DNA of 25,788 nucleotides from DSXH01 sp037446915 (GCA_037446915.1 JBBIHP010000034.1:1-25788), one strand, 5' to 3'. Shown: positions 1 through 7,965, counted from the first letter of the stretch. Translations and numbers: made by a program. Notes: generated by a model from the letters alone, not told the origin.

Positions 1-476
1 TTGTATGGAATTTTTCCGTTGGGAGCAAATATTGCAGTTCGCTGGAATCCGGTTGGTATACTTCCATCAAGATATTGTTTGCGTGCAATATGAAGTTCAT
101 CTACCATCGCACAATCGAATAATAATCCGCATTCAAGAGCTATATCCAGTGCTTCATCGTTAATAAGGAATGGAGGCGTATCATCCATTTCGTATGTGCA
201 AACCGTATCCCGGTTAATTCGATAAACAATATCTTTCTTCGTTTTGAATTCCATCAAAGCGGTGCCGTCATATTCACCTAACTCAGAAAGCGTAGGTCGC
301 ATGTGCCTTAATATCTCTGCATGATATTTTGTGCTGTATTGCCCGGCCGGACAACGGCAGAATAGTTTCTTATCTGTAAGTAATTGCTGATGAATTTCCA
401 ATCCGGATTTGAAACCGACAGTTTCATAATCCTTTTCAGTCATTTCTTCGAATGGTTTAAATAAAAAGTCTTTCAT
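1..476 (-). CDS. gatE: Glu-tRNA(Gln) amidotransferase subunit E (GatE), N-terminal part, cut by window edge
   Basis: Reading the minus strand from the ATG at 474-476 gives 158 codons open to the window edge. The protein has the GatB/GatE signature GLEIHQQL near residue 26, followed by LFCRCP (possible metal-site cysteines), RPTLSELGEYD, TVCTYEMDDTPP, an alternating DEALDIALECGLL stretch and QYLDGSIPTGFQRT. The Cys-x-Cys, the SELGE block and the DGS..(S/T)GFQRT block are features of archaeal GatE rather than bacterial GatB, which reads IGLEVH.QL and lacks them. In archaea GatE is the kinase/transamidase subunit that, with the asparaginase-like GatD, converts Glu-tRNA(Gln) to Gln-tRNA(Gln). The partner and the C-terminal domains lie outside the window, so activity is inferred. 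The start gives a protein with the usual short N-terminal extension. No clear Shine-Dalgarno is visible. Confidence 0.85.
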   Translation of the reverse strand, partial: MKDFLFKPFEEMTEKDYETVGFKSGLEIHQQLLTDKKLFCRCPAGQYSTKYHAEILRHMRPTLSELGEYDGTALMEFKTKKDIVYRINRDTVCTYEMDDTPPFLINDEALDIALECGLLFDCAMVDELHIARKQYLDGSIPTGFQRTAIFAPNGKIPY

Positions 477-493
477 GTTTTTGCTCGGCGTAT

Positions 494-572
494 CTCTGTG
501 AATACTCAGTGTCTCTCTGTGTAACTTCTTCTTTCACCGGGTTGCACAGGGAAGTAGTGGAGAAGCACAAAG
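494..572. repeat. Imperfect inverted repeat, 32-bp arms (CTCTGTG/CACAGAG type)
   Basis: Arms at 494-525 and 541-572 with a 15-nt spacer. The reverse complement of the left arm matches the right arm at about 20 of 32 positions, with conserved GTT.CACAG.GA and CACA.AG blocks. The CTCTGTG...CTCTGTGTAAC / CACAGAG wording resembles a degenerate copy of palindromic elements that are scattered between genes in many bacterial genomes. It lies between phoH and gatE, both minus strand, so transcripts reading from phoH toward gatE would contain it. There is no U-tract, so it is not called a terminator. Confidence 0.5.
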
Positions 573-708
573 AAAACAAAATTGATTTATATAATTGAGA
601 ATAATCATCGATGGAGTAGAAGAATGAATGATGAGATTTTTGCATAAGCATTTGAAAATATTTTTCTAAAAAAATTTTTGAGAGAAGCTATAATAAGCAA
701 ACTCAACT

Positions 709-743
709 AATGGAGAATGTAAAATGAAAAATGTATAATTACA
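709..743. repeat. Degenerate 7-bp tandem repeat (AATGnnn), five units
   Basis: On the plus strand the units read AATGGAG, AATGTAA, AATGAAA, AATGTAT and AATTACA in uninterrupted 7-bp register. The last unit covers the stop codon of the PhoH-like gene (TAA on minus at 739-741). It is one of three 7-bp tracts in the window; the others are at 6502-6529 and 8950-8983. Confidence 0.5.
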
Positions 744-2088
744 ATAAATTACTTGCCAGTTCAGCTAATTCCGATCTTTCTCCTTTCTCAAGATTTACAT
801 GCGAATAAAGTTTTTGACCTTTGAAATGTTCGATCAGGTATGATAATCCGTTTGATTGAGAATCGAGGTATGGATGATCAATCTGATAAATATCACCGGT
901 TAAAACTATTTTAGCGCCTTCTCCGGCACGTGTAATAATTGTTTTAATTTCGTGCGGGGTTAAGTTTTGAGCTTCATCAACAATAAAATAAATTCTCTGC
1001 AAACTTCTTCCGCGGATGTAACTTAAAGGTTCGATAACCAGCTTTTCTTCTTTAATCATGTTATTGATAAGCTGATAATTCTTATCTGTCTCAGGAAATT
1101 GATCCTGGATAACTTTCAAATTATCCCAAAGAGGTTGCATATAAGGTGCAAGTTTACTCTCAACATCGCCGGGCAAATAACCAATGTCTTTATTACTTAG
1201 AGGAACCACGGGTCGTGCAATGTAAATCTGTCTGTAAAATTTGCGAACCTGTAAGGCACTTGCAAGCGCCAATAATGTTTTTCCAGTTCCGGCTTTACCT
1301 GTCATAGAAACAAGAGGTATATCCAGGTTACAAAGTGCATTAACTGCAAAAGTCTGTTCTGCGTTGCGCGGTTTAATTCCATACACTACTTCTTTATCAA
1401 TCTTTTTAAATTTTTCAAGATCGTTGGAAAGTACAGATAGAACAGATCTGCTGCTATTACGCATTATGTAAAATTTATTAGGGACAGCATCGGTTCTAGT
1501 TCTCTTAATAATTTGTTTTGCGGGTACTTCAAAAGGTGCTTGATACAATTTTTGTAGCACATCATCATCAAAATCTTCAAGTACTTCTTTACCGCTGTAA
1601 AGTTCTTCTACATTTGTAACGCGGTCGGTTGTGTAATCTTCGGCCGGGATTCCAAGCGCTTTAGCTTTCATGCGCAGATTAACATCTTTGCTTATAAGGA
1701 TAATTTTTTGTTTATCCTTATTGGCTTTACTTGCATCCAGTGCTGCGCTTAATACTCTATGATCAACGTTATCGTCTCTAAACACATCATGAATTTCTTT
1801 AGACAAACCTTTGGTAATAACAATCCTTACTTTTCCTCGCCCTCTTCCAAGAGACACCCCGCCATTGAAAATTTCATTTCCAGTAATAGAATCTAAAGTG
1901 CGTGCAAACTCGCGTGCATTTAAATTAATTACCTGGTTACCCCGCTTAAAATGATCCAGCTCTTCTATTACAGATAACGGAATAATTATATTATTTTCCT
2001 GAAAATGATGAATACAGGTTGGATCATGTAGAATTACGTTTGTATCAAGAACGAAAGTTTTTGGATTTGTTTTTCCCATAAAGAACAT
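739..2088 (-). CDS. PhoH-family ATPase with N-terminal PIN domain (PhoH2/YlaK type)
   Basis: 449 residues, the usual length for the PIN-PhoH fusion. The PIN nuclease domain spans about 10-150, with acidic residues at D15 (VLDTN), E42/E43 (IEELD) and D135 (SKDVN). The PhoH ATPase domain spans about 235-449, with Walker A TGKAGTGKT at 263-271 and Walker B YFIVDEAQN at 367-375, followed by the family's LTGDIYQID block. Known relatives of this fusion couple an ATP-driven RNA helicase-like domain to a PIN ribonuclease, and act in RNA turnover or stress in the cytoplasm. The start is ambiguous between M1 (2088) and M4 (2079); neither has a clear ribosome site. It lies upstream of gatE on the same strand, 262 bp away, so a shared transcript is possible but not shown. 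The family assignment is firm; the cellular role is inferred. Confidence 0.93.
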   Translation of the reverse strand: MFFMGKTNPKTFVLDTNVILHDPTCIHHFQENNIIIPLSVIEELDHFKRGNQVINLNAREFARTLDSITGNEIFNGGVSLGRGRGKVRIVITKGLSKEIHDVFRDDNVDHRVLSAALDASKANKDKQKIILISKDVNLRMKAKALGIPAEDYTTDRVTNVEELYSGKEVLEDFDDDVLQKLYQAPFEVPAKQIIKRTRTDAVPNKFYIMRNSSRSVLSVLSNDLEKFKKIDKEVVYGIKPRNAEQTFAVNALCNLDIPLVSMTGKAGTGKTLLALASALQVRKFYRQIYIARPVVPLSNKDIGYLPGDVESKLAPYMQPLWDNLKVIQDQFPETDKNYQLINNMIKEEKLVIEPLSYIRGRSLQRIYFIVDEAQNLTPHEIKTIITRAGEGAKIVLTGDIYQIDHPYLDSQSNGLSYLIEHFKGQKLYSHVNLEKGERSELAELASNLL

Positions 2089-2413
2089 TCATTAGTGAAG
2101 AGTAAGTTTAATTTCATTTCGAACATACAAAAAATTTTTTTCTTTGGCGAAAAATATTACCGGGATTTAGCATCTTTTCAATCCGGAATTATTTCCCGGG
2201 ATAATTTTGAAATGTTTATTCTAATAACCGAATGCTGAAATTAGAATTTGATTATTTCCGGCAATGCAAAACATTAAGGAATGCCGCCTGATATATATGC
2301 TGGATAATTCAAAAAAAGTTATAATTCCTTTTGTTTTTAATGATTTTTTGCATCAGATAAATTGTGATTAATCTCAACATATGTAATATTTTCTATTATA
2401 GTTGTAAGAAGCA

Positions 2414-2442
2414 TTGACATAATTTTTAATAAACGTTAGATT
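2414..2442 (+). promoter_or_regulatory. Putative sigma-70-like promoter for the T9SS cargo gene
   Basis: TTGACA at 2414-2419 is a perfect -35 hexamer. A 17-nt spacer separates it from TAGATT at 2437-2442, which matches 4 of 6 positions of TATAAT. It would start transcription near 2449, leaving an untranslated leader of about 85 nt that contains the TTAGCTAAT pair. This is a sequence match only. Confidence 0.45.
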
Positions 2443-2455
2443 TAGCCCAGACTCA

Positions 2456-2480
2456 TTAGCTAATATTTAACTTAGCTAAT
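2456..2480. repeat. Two TTAGCTAAT copies 16 bp apart, possible operator
   Basis: TTAGCTAAT occurs at 2456-2464 and 2472-2480. Its core TTAGCTAA is itself an 8-bp palindrome. The pair sits just downstream of the predicted promoter and about 55 bp before the GTG start. Two identical palindromic words at 16-bp centre spacing fit side-by-side repressor or activator sites, but in AT-rich DNA chance is not excluded. Confidence 0.3.
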
Positions 2481-2533
2481 TCTGCCGGGCGCACAAAGGG
2501 GTATTTCTAAATAAAAAGAGAGAAAGGAATAAA

Positions 2534-4963
2534 GTGAAGCATTTCATTTTATCCCTAATATATTTTATTCCATCGGTTTTATTGTATTCACAGGATAATA
2601 CCGCTCCCGTTTTAAATTCATTTTCCTTTTCACCCACCTCAGCACAGTTGAGTAATAATATTAAAGTAACTTTTAATTTATCTGCAAGCGATGCACAAGG
2701 TAAAATCGATAAAATTATTGTAGAATTTACACCCGAGCAAAGTGGCGGCAGCAAATCCGAAACATTTAGTAAAATTGATTTAACATCTGTTAACCTTTCC
2801 GGTGAAATTGATTTTGGAAATAATCCTAAGGCCGGTCTTTGGGTTGCAAGTATTTATCTTGAAGACGATAAGAAAAACAAAATTACATTATCGGGAAGCG
2901 ATCTTACCGCGATGGGTTTCAATTCAACCTTCGAAATAGTTGAGAATGTTACAGTTGATAATACACCACCTTCTATAAACAGTTTTTCGTTTTCACCAAC
3001 CCAGCTGGATTTATCTTCAAAAACTCTTTCTGTTGAATATCAACTTGCTATTAGCGATGATTTGAGCGGATTAGATGAAGCAACTATCGAGTTTTTATCA
3101 CCAGGTAAAGGGAATAGTAAATCAGAAACAATCAAAAAACTTTCTGGTCAAACAACAAGTTTATCCGGCTCAATTGATTTCGGTAAGAACCCCGATAAAG
3201 GAATTTGGCTTGCCAGTGTTACACTAAAAGATAAAGTTGGAAACCAAATCACTTTTTCCCCGGGCGATTTGAATAGTAAGGGATATTCTTCATCTCTTGA
3301 AATTACCGAAACAAAAGATATAACAGCGCCACAGTTAACAGGATTTACTTTTTCACCGGTAGAAATTGATCTGGCCTCCGAACAAAGAGCGGTAAGTTTT
3401 AATGTGGAAGCGACAGATGATATAAGTGGAATAGAAGAATTAACCGTAGAATTTACGCCACCGGGTAATGGTGGTAGTAAATCAGAAACGTTTAGAAAAA
3501 TCGGTAGCCGTAATGTTAACTTATCAGGCTCAATTGATATTGGAAATAATCCTTCTACAGGAGCGTGGAATGCTCAAGTTACTCTTAAAGACGGTGCCGG
3601 AAACCAGGCTACTTATTCTTCATCTGAGCTAAATGCAAAAAACTTCTCATCTGTACTTAACGTTAAAGACACTAAAGACATTATTGCGCCTGAACTGGTG
3701 AACTTACAGATATCACCGACAAAAATTGATTTGAATAGCACAAATCAATCAGTTGAATATAGAATTTCGGTTACAGATAACTTAAGCGGCGTTGATGAAA
3801 TTAAAATAACATTTATCCCGTCTCAAGGTGGTGGAAACAAAGTAGAACGGCTGTCAAAGATAAATAGTAAAGCTTATGAAATTACCGGCTGGGTTGATTT
3901 TAAAAATTCTAAAACAGGAATGTGGTTAATAGAAGTATCACTAACAGATAATCAAAAAAACAGTATTACATTTTCTAAAGATGAATTGGAAGCAAAGGGA
4001 TTCAACTCTTCGCTGGAAGTAGTTAATACTGTTGATACAAAATCGCCCTTGCTGAATTATTTTGATTTTTCAATCGACTCCCGGAATTCAACCGATAAAA
4101 TTCTTGTAATAAATTATAATATTTCTGTAACCGATGACCAGAGTGGAATTGATGAAGTAAAAATAATGTTTGAACCGGTTGATAACGGCGGAGGTGTCTT
4201 TGCCAAGTTTAATAATTTACGTTCATCAAGCTTTGATTATTCTGGCAAGCTGGAATTAAATAATCCTAAAGAAGGGGATTGGACTGCAAGTATCAATCTA
4301 TCAGATATGTCTAAAAACCAGGTTGCATTAACATCAACAGATCTTGATAAACTCGGATACAAATCAAAATTTACTGTTGCAACTTCTAAGCAGCTTTCAA
4401 TTTTATCACCCGCACCCGGGGCAATTATTGAGATACCAAACAATATAGATATTGCATGGGAAAGCAAAGGCATTAACAAAGTTGATATTTCATTTTCAAC
4501 GGATAATGGCGCAACATGGTCAAAGGTTGCCGGCAATCTGAATGCTGTTGTAAAAAGACATAACTGGGCACCAAATGTTAATGTGTCCTGCAATGCATTA
4601 TTAAGATTATCGGATACCGATGACAATACGGTTTTTGATGAACACTCCTTTCAACTCATTCAAAAAAGCACGACCTCGGTTGATGATGAGCTATTAATAA
4701 CACAAGACCTTCTTTTACAGAACTTTCCAAATCCGTTTAACCCGGCTACGGTAATTTCCTATACACTGAAAAATGAAAGCAAGGTAATCTTGTCTGTTTA
4801 CAGTATGCTCGGAGAAAAAATAGCTGAGCTTGTTAATGAAGTAAAATCCCCCGGTTATTATTCTGTCCATTTTAATGCGAGTAACTTAACAAGCGGTTAT
4901 TACTTCTATCGGTTGGTTACAAATAGTAAAGTGCAGACACGTAAGATGCTTCTAATGAAGTAG
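2534..4963 (+). CDS. Secreted protein with five Ig-like repeats and a T9SS type A C-terminal sorting domain
   Basis: 809 residues from a GTG start preceded by AGAAAGGA at an 8-nt-range spacing. An N-terminal signal peptide (about 1-20, ending LLYSQ) is followed by five tandem repeats of roughly 118 residues at about 22-140, 142-260, 262-380, 382-499 and 501-618. Each repeat opens with APxLxxFxFSP, carries a TDDxSGxDE acidic block and ends with a D..GN..T.S..DL.. segment, so a calcium-binding beta-sandwich is plausible. A sixth, different Ig-like domain (about 621-710, FSTDNGATW) follows. The last 84 residues are a type IX sorting domain beginning LLQNFPNPFNP and ending KMLLMK. In this class the protein crosses the inner membrane by Sec, then the outer membrane by T9SS, with release or surface attachment after the tail is removed. 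No catalytic domain is visible; adhesion or a structural role is inferred. There is no obvious operon partner. Confidence 0.9.
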   Translation: MKHFILSLIYFIPSVLLYSQDNTAPVLNSFSFSPTSAQLSNNIKVTFNLSASDAQGKIDKIIVEFTPEQSGGSKSETFSKIDLTSVNLSGEIDFGNNPKAGLWVASIYLEDDKKNKITLSGSDLTAMGFNSTFEIVENVTVDNTPPSINSFSFSPTQLDLSSKTLSVEYQLAISDDLSGLDEATIEFLSPGKGNSKSETIKKLSGQTTSLSGSIDFGKNPDKGIWLASVTLKDKVGNQITFSPGDLNSKGYSSSLEITETKDITAPQLTGFTFSPVEIDLASEQRAVSFNVEATDDISGIEELTVEFTPPGNGGSKSETFRKIGSRNVNLSGSIDIGNNPSTGAWNAQVTLKDGAGNQATYSSSELNAKNFSSVLNVKDTKDIIAPELVNLQISPTKIDLNSTNQSVEYRISVTDNLSGVDEIKITFIPSQGGGNKVERLSKINSKAYEITGWVDFKNSKTGMWLIEVSLTDNQKNSITFSKDELEAKGFNSSLEVVNTVDTKSPLLNYFDFSIDSRNSTDKILVINYNISVTDDQSGIDEVKIMFEPVDNGGGVFAKFNNLRSSSFDYSGKLELNNPKEGDWTASINLSDMSKNQVALTSTDLDKLGYKSKFTVATSKQLSILSPAPGAIIEIPNNIDIAWESKGINKVDISFSTDNGATWSKVAGNLNAVVKRHNWAPNVNVSCNALLRLSDTDDNTVFDEHSFQLIQKSTTSVDDELLITQDLLLQNFPNPFNPATVISYTLKNESKVILSVYSMLGEKIAELVNEVKSPGYYSVHFNASNLTSGYYFYRLVTNSKVQTRKMLLMK

Positions 4964-5133
4964 CAGTAATTTCATATCATAATATTTATTTGTCTTTTCT
5001 TTTTCTTCTCGCAATTCAGCAAATCAATTATTTATGAATGAAAGTTTGTGTTAGAATAACTAATTTCACGATGTAAGTTATCTCATTTTCTATATAACTA
5101 ACCGCAAAGAATAAAAACATCCGGGAAAAATAA

Positions 5134-6498
5134 ATGTCAATCCAAACAATCAATCCCGCAACAGGTAAAATCGAAAAAACATACGTTGAATTCTCGAAGG
5201 AAGAGATCAAAAATTCAATTAATTATGCGCAGCAAGCATACTTAAAATGGAAAGAGACGGAGATAAACGAAAGATCCCGGCTAATGAAAAACGCTGCATC
5301 GGTATTGAAAAATAAACGGGACGAGTATGCGTATATAATTACAACAGAAATGGGGAAGCCGATTAAGCAAGCAATAGCAGAAGTTGAAAAGTGTGCATGG
5401 GTTTGCGAATACTTTGCAGAGAATGCCGGAAGAATGCTGACCATTGAGAAAATAGAAACGGATGCATCAGAAAGTTATGTTGAATTTAATCCGCTTGGAG
5501 TAATACTATCGGTTATGCCATGGAATTTTCCGTTCTGGCAAGTATTTAGATTTGCTGCGCCATCATTAATGGCGGGTAATGTAGGATTATTAAAACATTC
5601 ATCAAATGTTCCGATGTGTGCTATTGCAATCGAACAAATTTTTATTAATGCCGGATTCCCTAAGAATGTTTTTAAAACATTGTTGATCGGCTCGGAGCCG
5701 GTAAAAGATATTATTAAAGATCCAAGAGTTAAAGCCGCAACTCTTACAGGAAGTGAACCAGCCGGAAGAAAAATTGCTGAAGCTTGCGGTAAGGAATTAA
5801 AAAAATCAGTTCTTGAATTAGGCGGAAGCGATCCTTTTATTGTTTTGGATGATGCGGATTTAGATGAAACAGCATCAATTGCTGTTAAAGCACGATTGAT
5901 AAATAATGGACAAAGCTGCATTGCATCCAAGAGATTTATTGTTGTTGAGAAAATTTATGAGAGCTTTACTGAAAAATTTGTTAATGCCATGAATCGGGTT
6001 AAGATTGGAGATCCAATGGATGAATCGGTAGAGCTTGGACCAATTGCACGTGAAGATCTTTTATATGAAGTTGATTCGCTTGTAAAAGATTCCGTATCGA
6101 AAGGCGCAAGAATATTAACCGGCGGAAAAGTATTACCCGGAAAAGGTTTTTATTACGCTCCCACTATTCTTGATAATTTAAGTAAAGGGATGCCGGCTTA
6201 TGATGACGAAATTTTTGGTCCGGTTGCCTCTCTTATAAAAGCGAAAGATGCAGAAGATGCTGTTAGAATTGCAAACGATTCACCATTTGGACTCGGAGCT
6301 TCTATATGGACTAAAGATTTTAAGAAAGCAAAACGAATGGCAACTGAAATTGAATCGGGATGCATCTTTGTTAATGGAATGGTTAAGTCAGATCCCAGGC
6401 TTCCATTTGGCGGAATAAAAAATTCAGGGTATGGACGAGAACTTTCTCATTATGGAATAAAAGAATTTGTGAATATTAAATCTGTCTGGATTAAATAG
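5134..6498 (+). CDS. NAD(P)-dependent aldehyde dehydrogenase, probable succinate-semialdehyde dehydrogenase
   Basis: 454 residues, a full-length ALDH of the short (about 455-460 aa) subfamily that includes E. coli Sad/YneI and mycobacterial GabD1. Visible catalytic parts are N131 in MPWNFPFW, K154 in GLLKHSSNVP, the general base E228 in LELGGSDPF and the nucleophile C262 in NNGQSCIASKRF. The C-terminal LPFGGIKNSGYGRE block is also present. The expected reaction is oxidation of succinate semialdehyde to succinate in the cytoplasm. The exact aldehyde cannot be proven from motifs. It stands alone: no GABA transaminase is adjacent, and the gene behind it is tag. The ATG at 5134 gives the standard N-terminus (INPATG) and has no strong ribosome site. 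Confidence 0.9.
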   Translation: MSIQTINPATGKIEKTYVEFSKEEIKNSINYAQQAYLKWKETEINERSRLMKNAASVLKNKRDEYAYIITTEMGKPIKQAIAEVEKCAWVCEYFAENAGRMLTIEKIETDASESYVEFNPLGVILSVMPWNFPFWQVFRFAAPSLMAGNVGLLKHSSNVPMCAIAIEQIFINAGFPKNVFKTLLIGSEPVKDIIKDPRVKAATLTGSEPAGRKIAEACGKELKKSVLELGGSDPFIVLDDADLDETASIAVKARLINNGQSCIASKRFIVVEKIYESFTEKFVNAMNRVKIGDPMDESVELGPIAREDLLYEVDSLVKDSVSKGARILTGGKVLPGKGFYYAPTILDNLSKGMPAYDDEIFGPVASLIKAKDAEDAVRIANDSPFGLGASIWTKDFKKAKRMATEIESGCIFVNGMVKSDPRLPFGGIKNSGYGRELSHYGIKEFVNIKSVWIK

Positions 6499-6501
6499 CG
6501 A

Positions 6502-6529
6502 TTGTTGATTTGTGGTTGGTGATTAAAAA
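6502..6529. repeat. Degenerate 7-bp tandem repeat (TTGnTGA-like), four units
   Basis: Immediately after the aldehyde dehydrogenase stop codon the plus strand reads TTGTTGA, TTTGTGG, TTGGTGA and TTAAAAA in 7-bp register, the last unit badly decayed. It occupies much of the 73-bp gap before tag. A related fragment (TTGTTGGTGATTT) sits just before the start codon at 7347. Confidence 0.4.
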
Positions 6530-6571
6530 GTACTATCTGCTTAATAATTTTTCAAATCTAATGAAGATAGA

Positions 6572-7129
6572 ATGAAACAGCGTTGCTTATGGGCAGGAAG
6601 TGATCCTCTTTATGTTAAATATCATGATAAAGAATGGGGAGTCCCTGTTCATGATGATAGAAAATTATTTGAGATGCTAATACTTGAGGGTGCCCAGGCG
6701 GGTTTAAGCTGGATTACTGTTCTGCGTAAAAGAGATAATTACCGGAAAGCATTCGATAATTTTAATCCTAATAAAATTTCTAAATATGATTCAAAAAAAG
6801 TTAAACAGCTGTTAAACAATGCTGGCATAATCCGTAACAGGTTAAAAATCAATGCAGCAATTCAAAATGCAAAGTGTTTTATCGAAATTAAAAAAAAGTT
6901 CGGTTCTTTCGATAATTATATATGGAAATTTGTTGAGTATACACCAAAAACAAATATGTGGAATTCAATTAAAGAAATTCCGGCAAGATCATTAGAGTCG
7001 GATCTAATGAGTAAGGATCTGAAGAAAAACGGATTTAAATTCGCTGGGTCAACCATATGCTATGCATTTATGCAAGCTGTTGGAATGGTAAACGATCACA
7101 CGATAGATTGTTTCAGGCATTGGGAGTAG
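6572..7129 (+). CDS. tag: DNA-3-methyladenine glycosylase I
   Basis: 185 residues, the usual Tag length. It closely follows E. coli Tag: CLWAGSDPLYVKYHD, EWGVPVHDDRKLFEML, LEGAQAGLSWITVL, NAGIIRNRLKI, GFKFAGSTICYAFMQA and VNDHTIDC. The zinc site residues C5, H18, H176 and C180 are all present, as is E39 in LEGAQAGLSW. The enzyme removes 3-methyladenine from alkylated DNA as the first step of base excision repair. It lies 73 bp after the aldehyde dehydrogenase on the same strand and may be co-transcribed. The start is set by the conserved MKQRC beginning; the ribosome site is weak. Confidence 0.95.
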   Translation: MKQRCLWAGSDPLYVKYHDKEWGVPVHDDRKLFEMLILEGAQAGLSWITVLRKRDNYRKAFDNFNPNKISKYDSKKVKQLLNNAGIIRNRLKINAAIQNAKCFIEIKKKFGSFDNYIWKFVEYTPKTNMWNSIKEIPARSLESDLMSKDLKKNGFKFAGSTICYAFMQAVGMVNDHTIDCFRHWE

Positions 7130-7295
7130 TCCTTATCATATAATATTTTTTCTTACCTGAATATTCCGAAAAGCAAAATCAATTCAACAAATTAATTATC
7201 AGAAATTCATTGAACGTTTTGAGAATAAAAAACACACAACTTGTTTTTTGCTAAACTTTCTGTTCGCTCCAACGATAATAAACCAAAAGTAAATA

Positions 7296-7317
7296 TGCGG
7301 CAAATAAGTTGTCCGCA
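7296..7317 (+). promoter_or_regulatory. Small leader hairpin before the lipoprotein gene
   Basis: TGCGGCAA (7296-7303) pairs with TTGTCCGCA (7309-7317) across a 5-nt loop with one bulged base. It ends 29 nt before the ATG at 7347. It is not followed by a U-run, so it is not a terminator. A role in the mRNA leader is possible but unproven. Confidence 0.25.
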
Positions 7318-7346
7318 ATTATTAAAAAAATTATTGTTGGTGATTT

Positions 7347-7754
7347 ATGAAAAAGGTATTACTAATTTTTATAATGGCAGGTTTATACGCCTGTAACTCG
7401 GAAAGCCCGGTTGAACCGGAAAAAAAGATAAATTACTCTGGCGAGTATCAAACAAATTATCAAGAGGTTCAAACTGTTATTTTATATATGTATCACGATG
7501 GTAAAATGTCGTTATCCGGTACCGGAAATTGGAATGGACTAACATTTAATTTTCAGGGAACAGTATTGGACAAACATGCTATTCTAAATTTCTCTCTTAA
7601 GAAAACTTCACTCGGAGATCTTGAAGGAACGATCGATGGATTCTTTGATGATGAAGGAAAGCAATTGGCTGGTGGATACATGTTGCGTAATGAATATAAT
7701 ATTTTACAAAGTGCGGTTAGTTTTAAGTTAGTTGCAAAAGCGAACACTTATTAA
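7347..7754 (+). CDS. Small lipoprotein of unknown function
   Basis: 135 residues. The N-terminus MKKVLLIFIMAGLYAC is a classical lipoprotein signal, with lipobox LYAC and lipidated Cys at residue 16. The mature part begins NSESPVEPEKK, a short flexible tether. The rest is rich in alternating polar and aromatic residues (SGEYQTNYQ, LSGTGNWNGLTFNFQGTVLD, LKKTSLGDLEGTIDG), suggesting a small beta-barrel or lipocalin-like fold. I recognise no family. It lies between tag and the histidine phosphatase with gaps of about 210 bp on either side, so it is probably a single-gene unit. Envelope location is confident; function is unknown. Confidence 0.8.
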   Translation: MKKVLLIFIMAGLYACNSESPVEPEKKINYSGEYQTNYQEVQTVILYMYHDGKMSLSGTGNWNGLTFNFQGTVLDKHAILNFSLKKTSLGDLEGTIDGFFDDEGKQLAGGYMLRNEYNILQSAVSFKLVAKANTY

Positions 7755-7898
7755 AGAATGATGTTGAGTAACAAGCTAAAATATTTGCTGGCGGTCTTTC
7801 TGCCTCTTTATAGCGTCAGTTATTAACTGCATTAATCAACTCTTTCTTTTTCTAATAAAACAAAAACTCTACAAGTATTCCCAATCAATAAAAATGTT

Positions 7899-7927
7899 TT
7901 GTTAGTAATAAATAAACCAAATATTCT
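7899..7927 (+). promoter_or_regulatory. Possible sigma-70-like promoter for the histidine phosphatase gene
   Basis: TTGTTA (7899-7904), a 17-nt spacer and TATTCT (7922-7927) each match 4 of 6 consensus bases at ideal spacing, 38 nt before the ATG. It is a weak match in AT-rich sequence. Confidence 0.3.
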
Positions 7928-7965
7928 TTAATTTACAACGTAAATGAACAATCCTATTTTTTAAA

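Larger units (their letters stand above)
2089..2533. other. 445-bp intergenic region between divergent PhoH-like and T9SS-cargo genes
   Basis: No open frame with coding character and no tRNA fold was seen. It holds a plausible sigma-70 promoter (2414-2442) and two TTAGCTAAT copies (2456-2480) ahead of the plus-strand gene. The middle part (2160-2400) has short GC-rich words (CCGGGAT, CCGGAAT, CCCGGGAT) and AT-rich runs but no strong hairpin. It must also carry the PhoH promoter on the minus strand. The nearest match there is a one-mismatch TAnnTTTG word, which I do not call. Confidence 0.6.

Noticed and set aside
2259..2286. CGGCA...TGCCG hairpin in the 2089-2533 intergenic region
   Set aside because: Only a 5-bp stem with an 18-nt loop; expected by chance.
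4237..4626. Minus-strand open frame of 129 codons inside the T9SS cargo gene
   Set aside because: It is a shadow of a clearly coding gene, with no recognisable domain or ribosome site.
5475..5930. Minus-strand open frame of 151 codons inside the aldehyde dehydrogenase gene
   Set aside because: It mirrors conserved dehydrogenase codons and shows no independent protein-family signal.
7227..7249. AAAAAAC...GTTTTTT hairpin between tag and the lipoprotein gene, as a terminator
   Set aside because: The stem holds a single G-C pair, too weak, and it lies about 100 nt after the tag stop codon.
7755..7965. Possible small RNA or tRNA-like fold in the gap before the histidine phosphatase
   Set aside because: Only an imperfect CTGGCG/CGTCAG pairing was found; no tRNA T-loop or acceptor stem.
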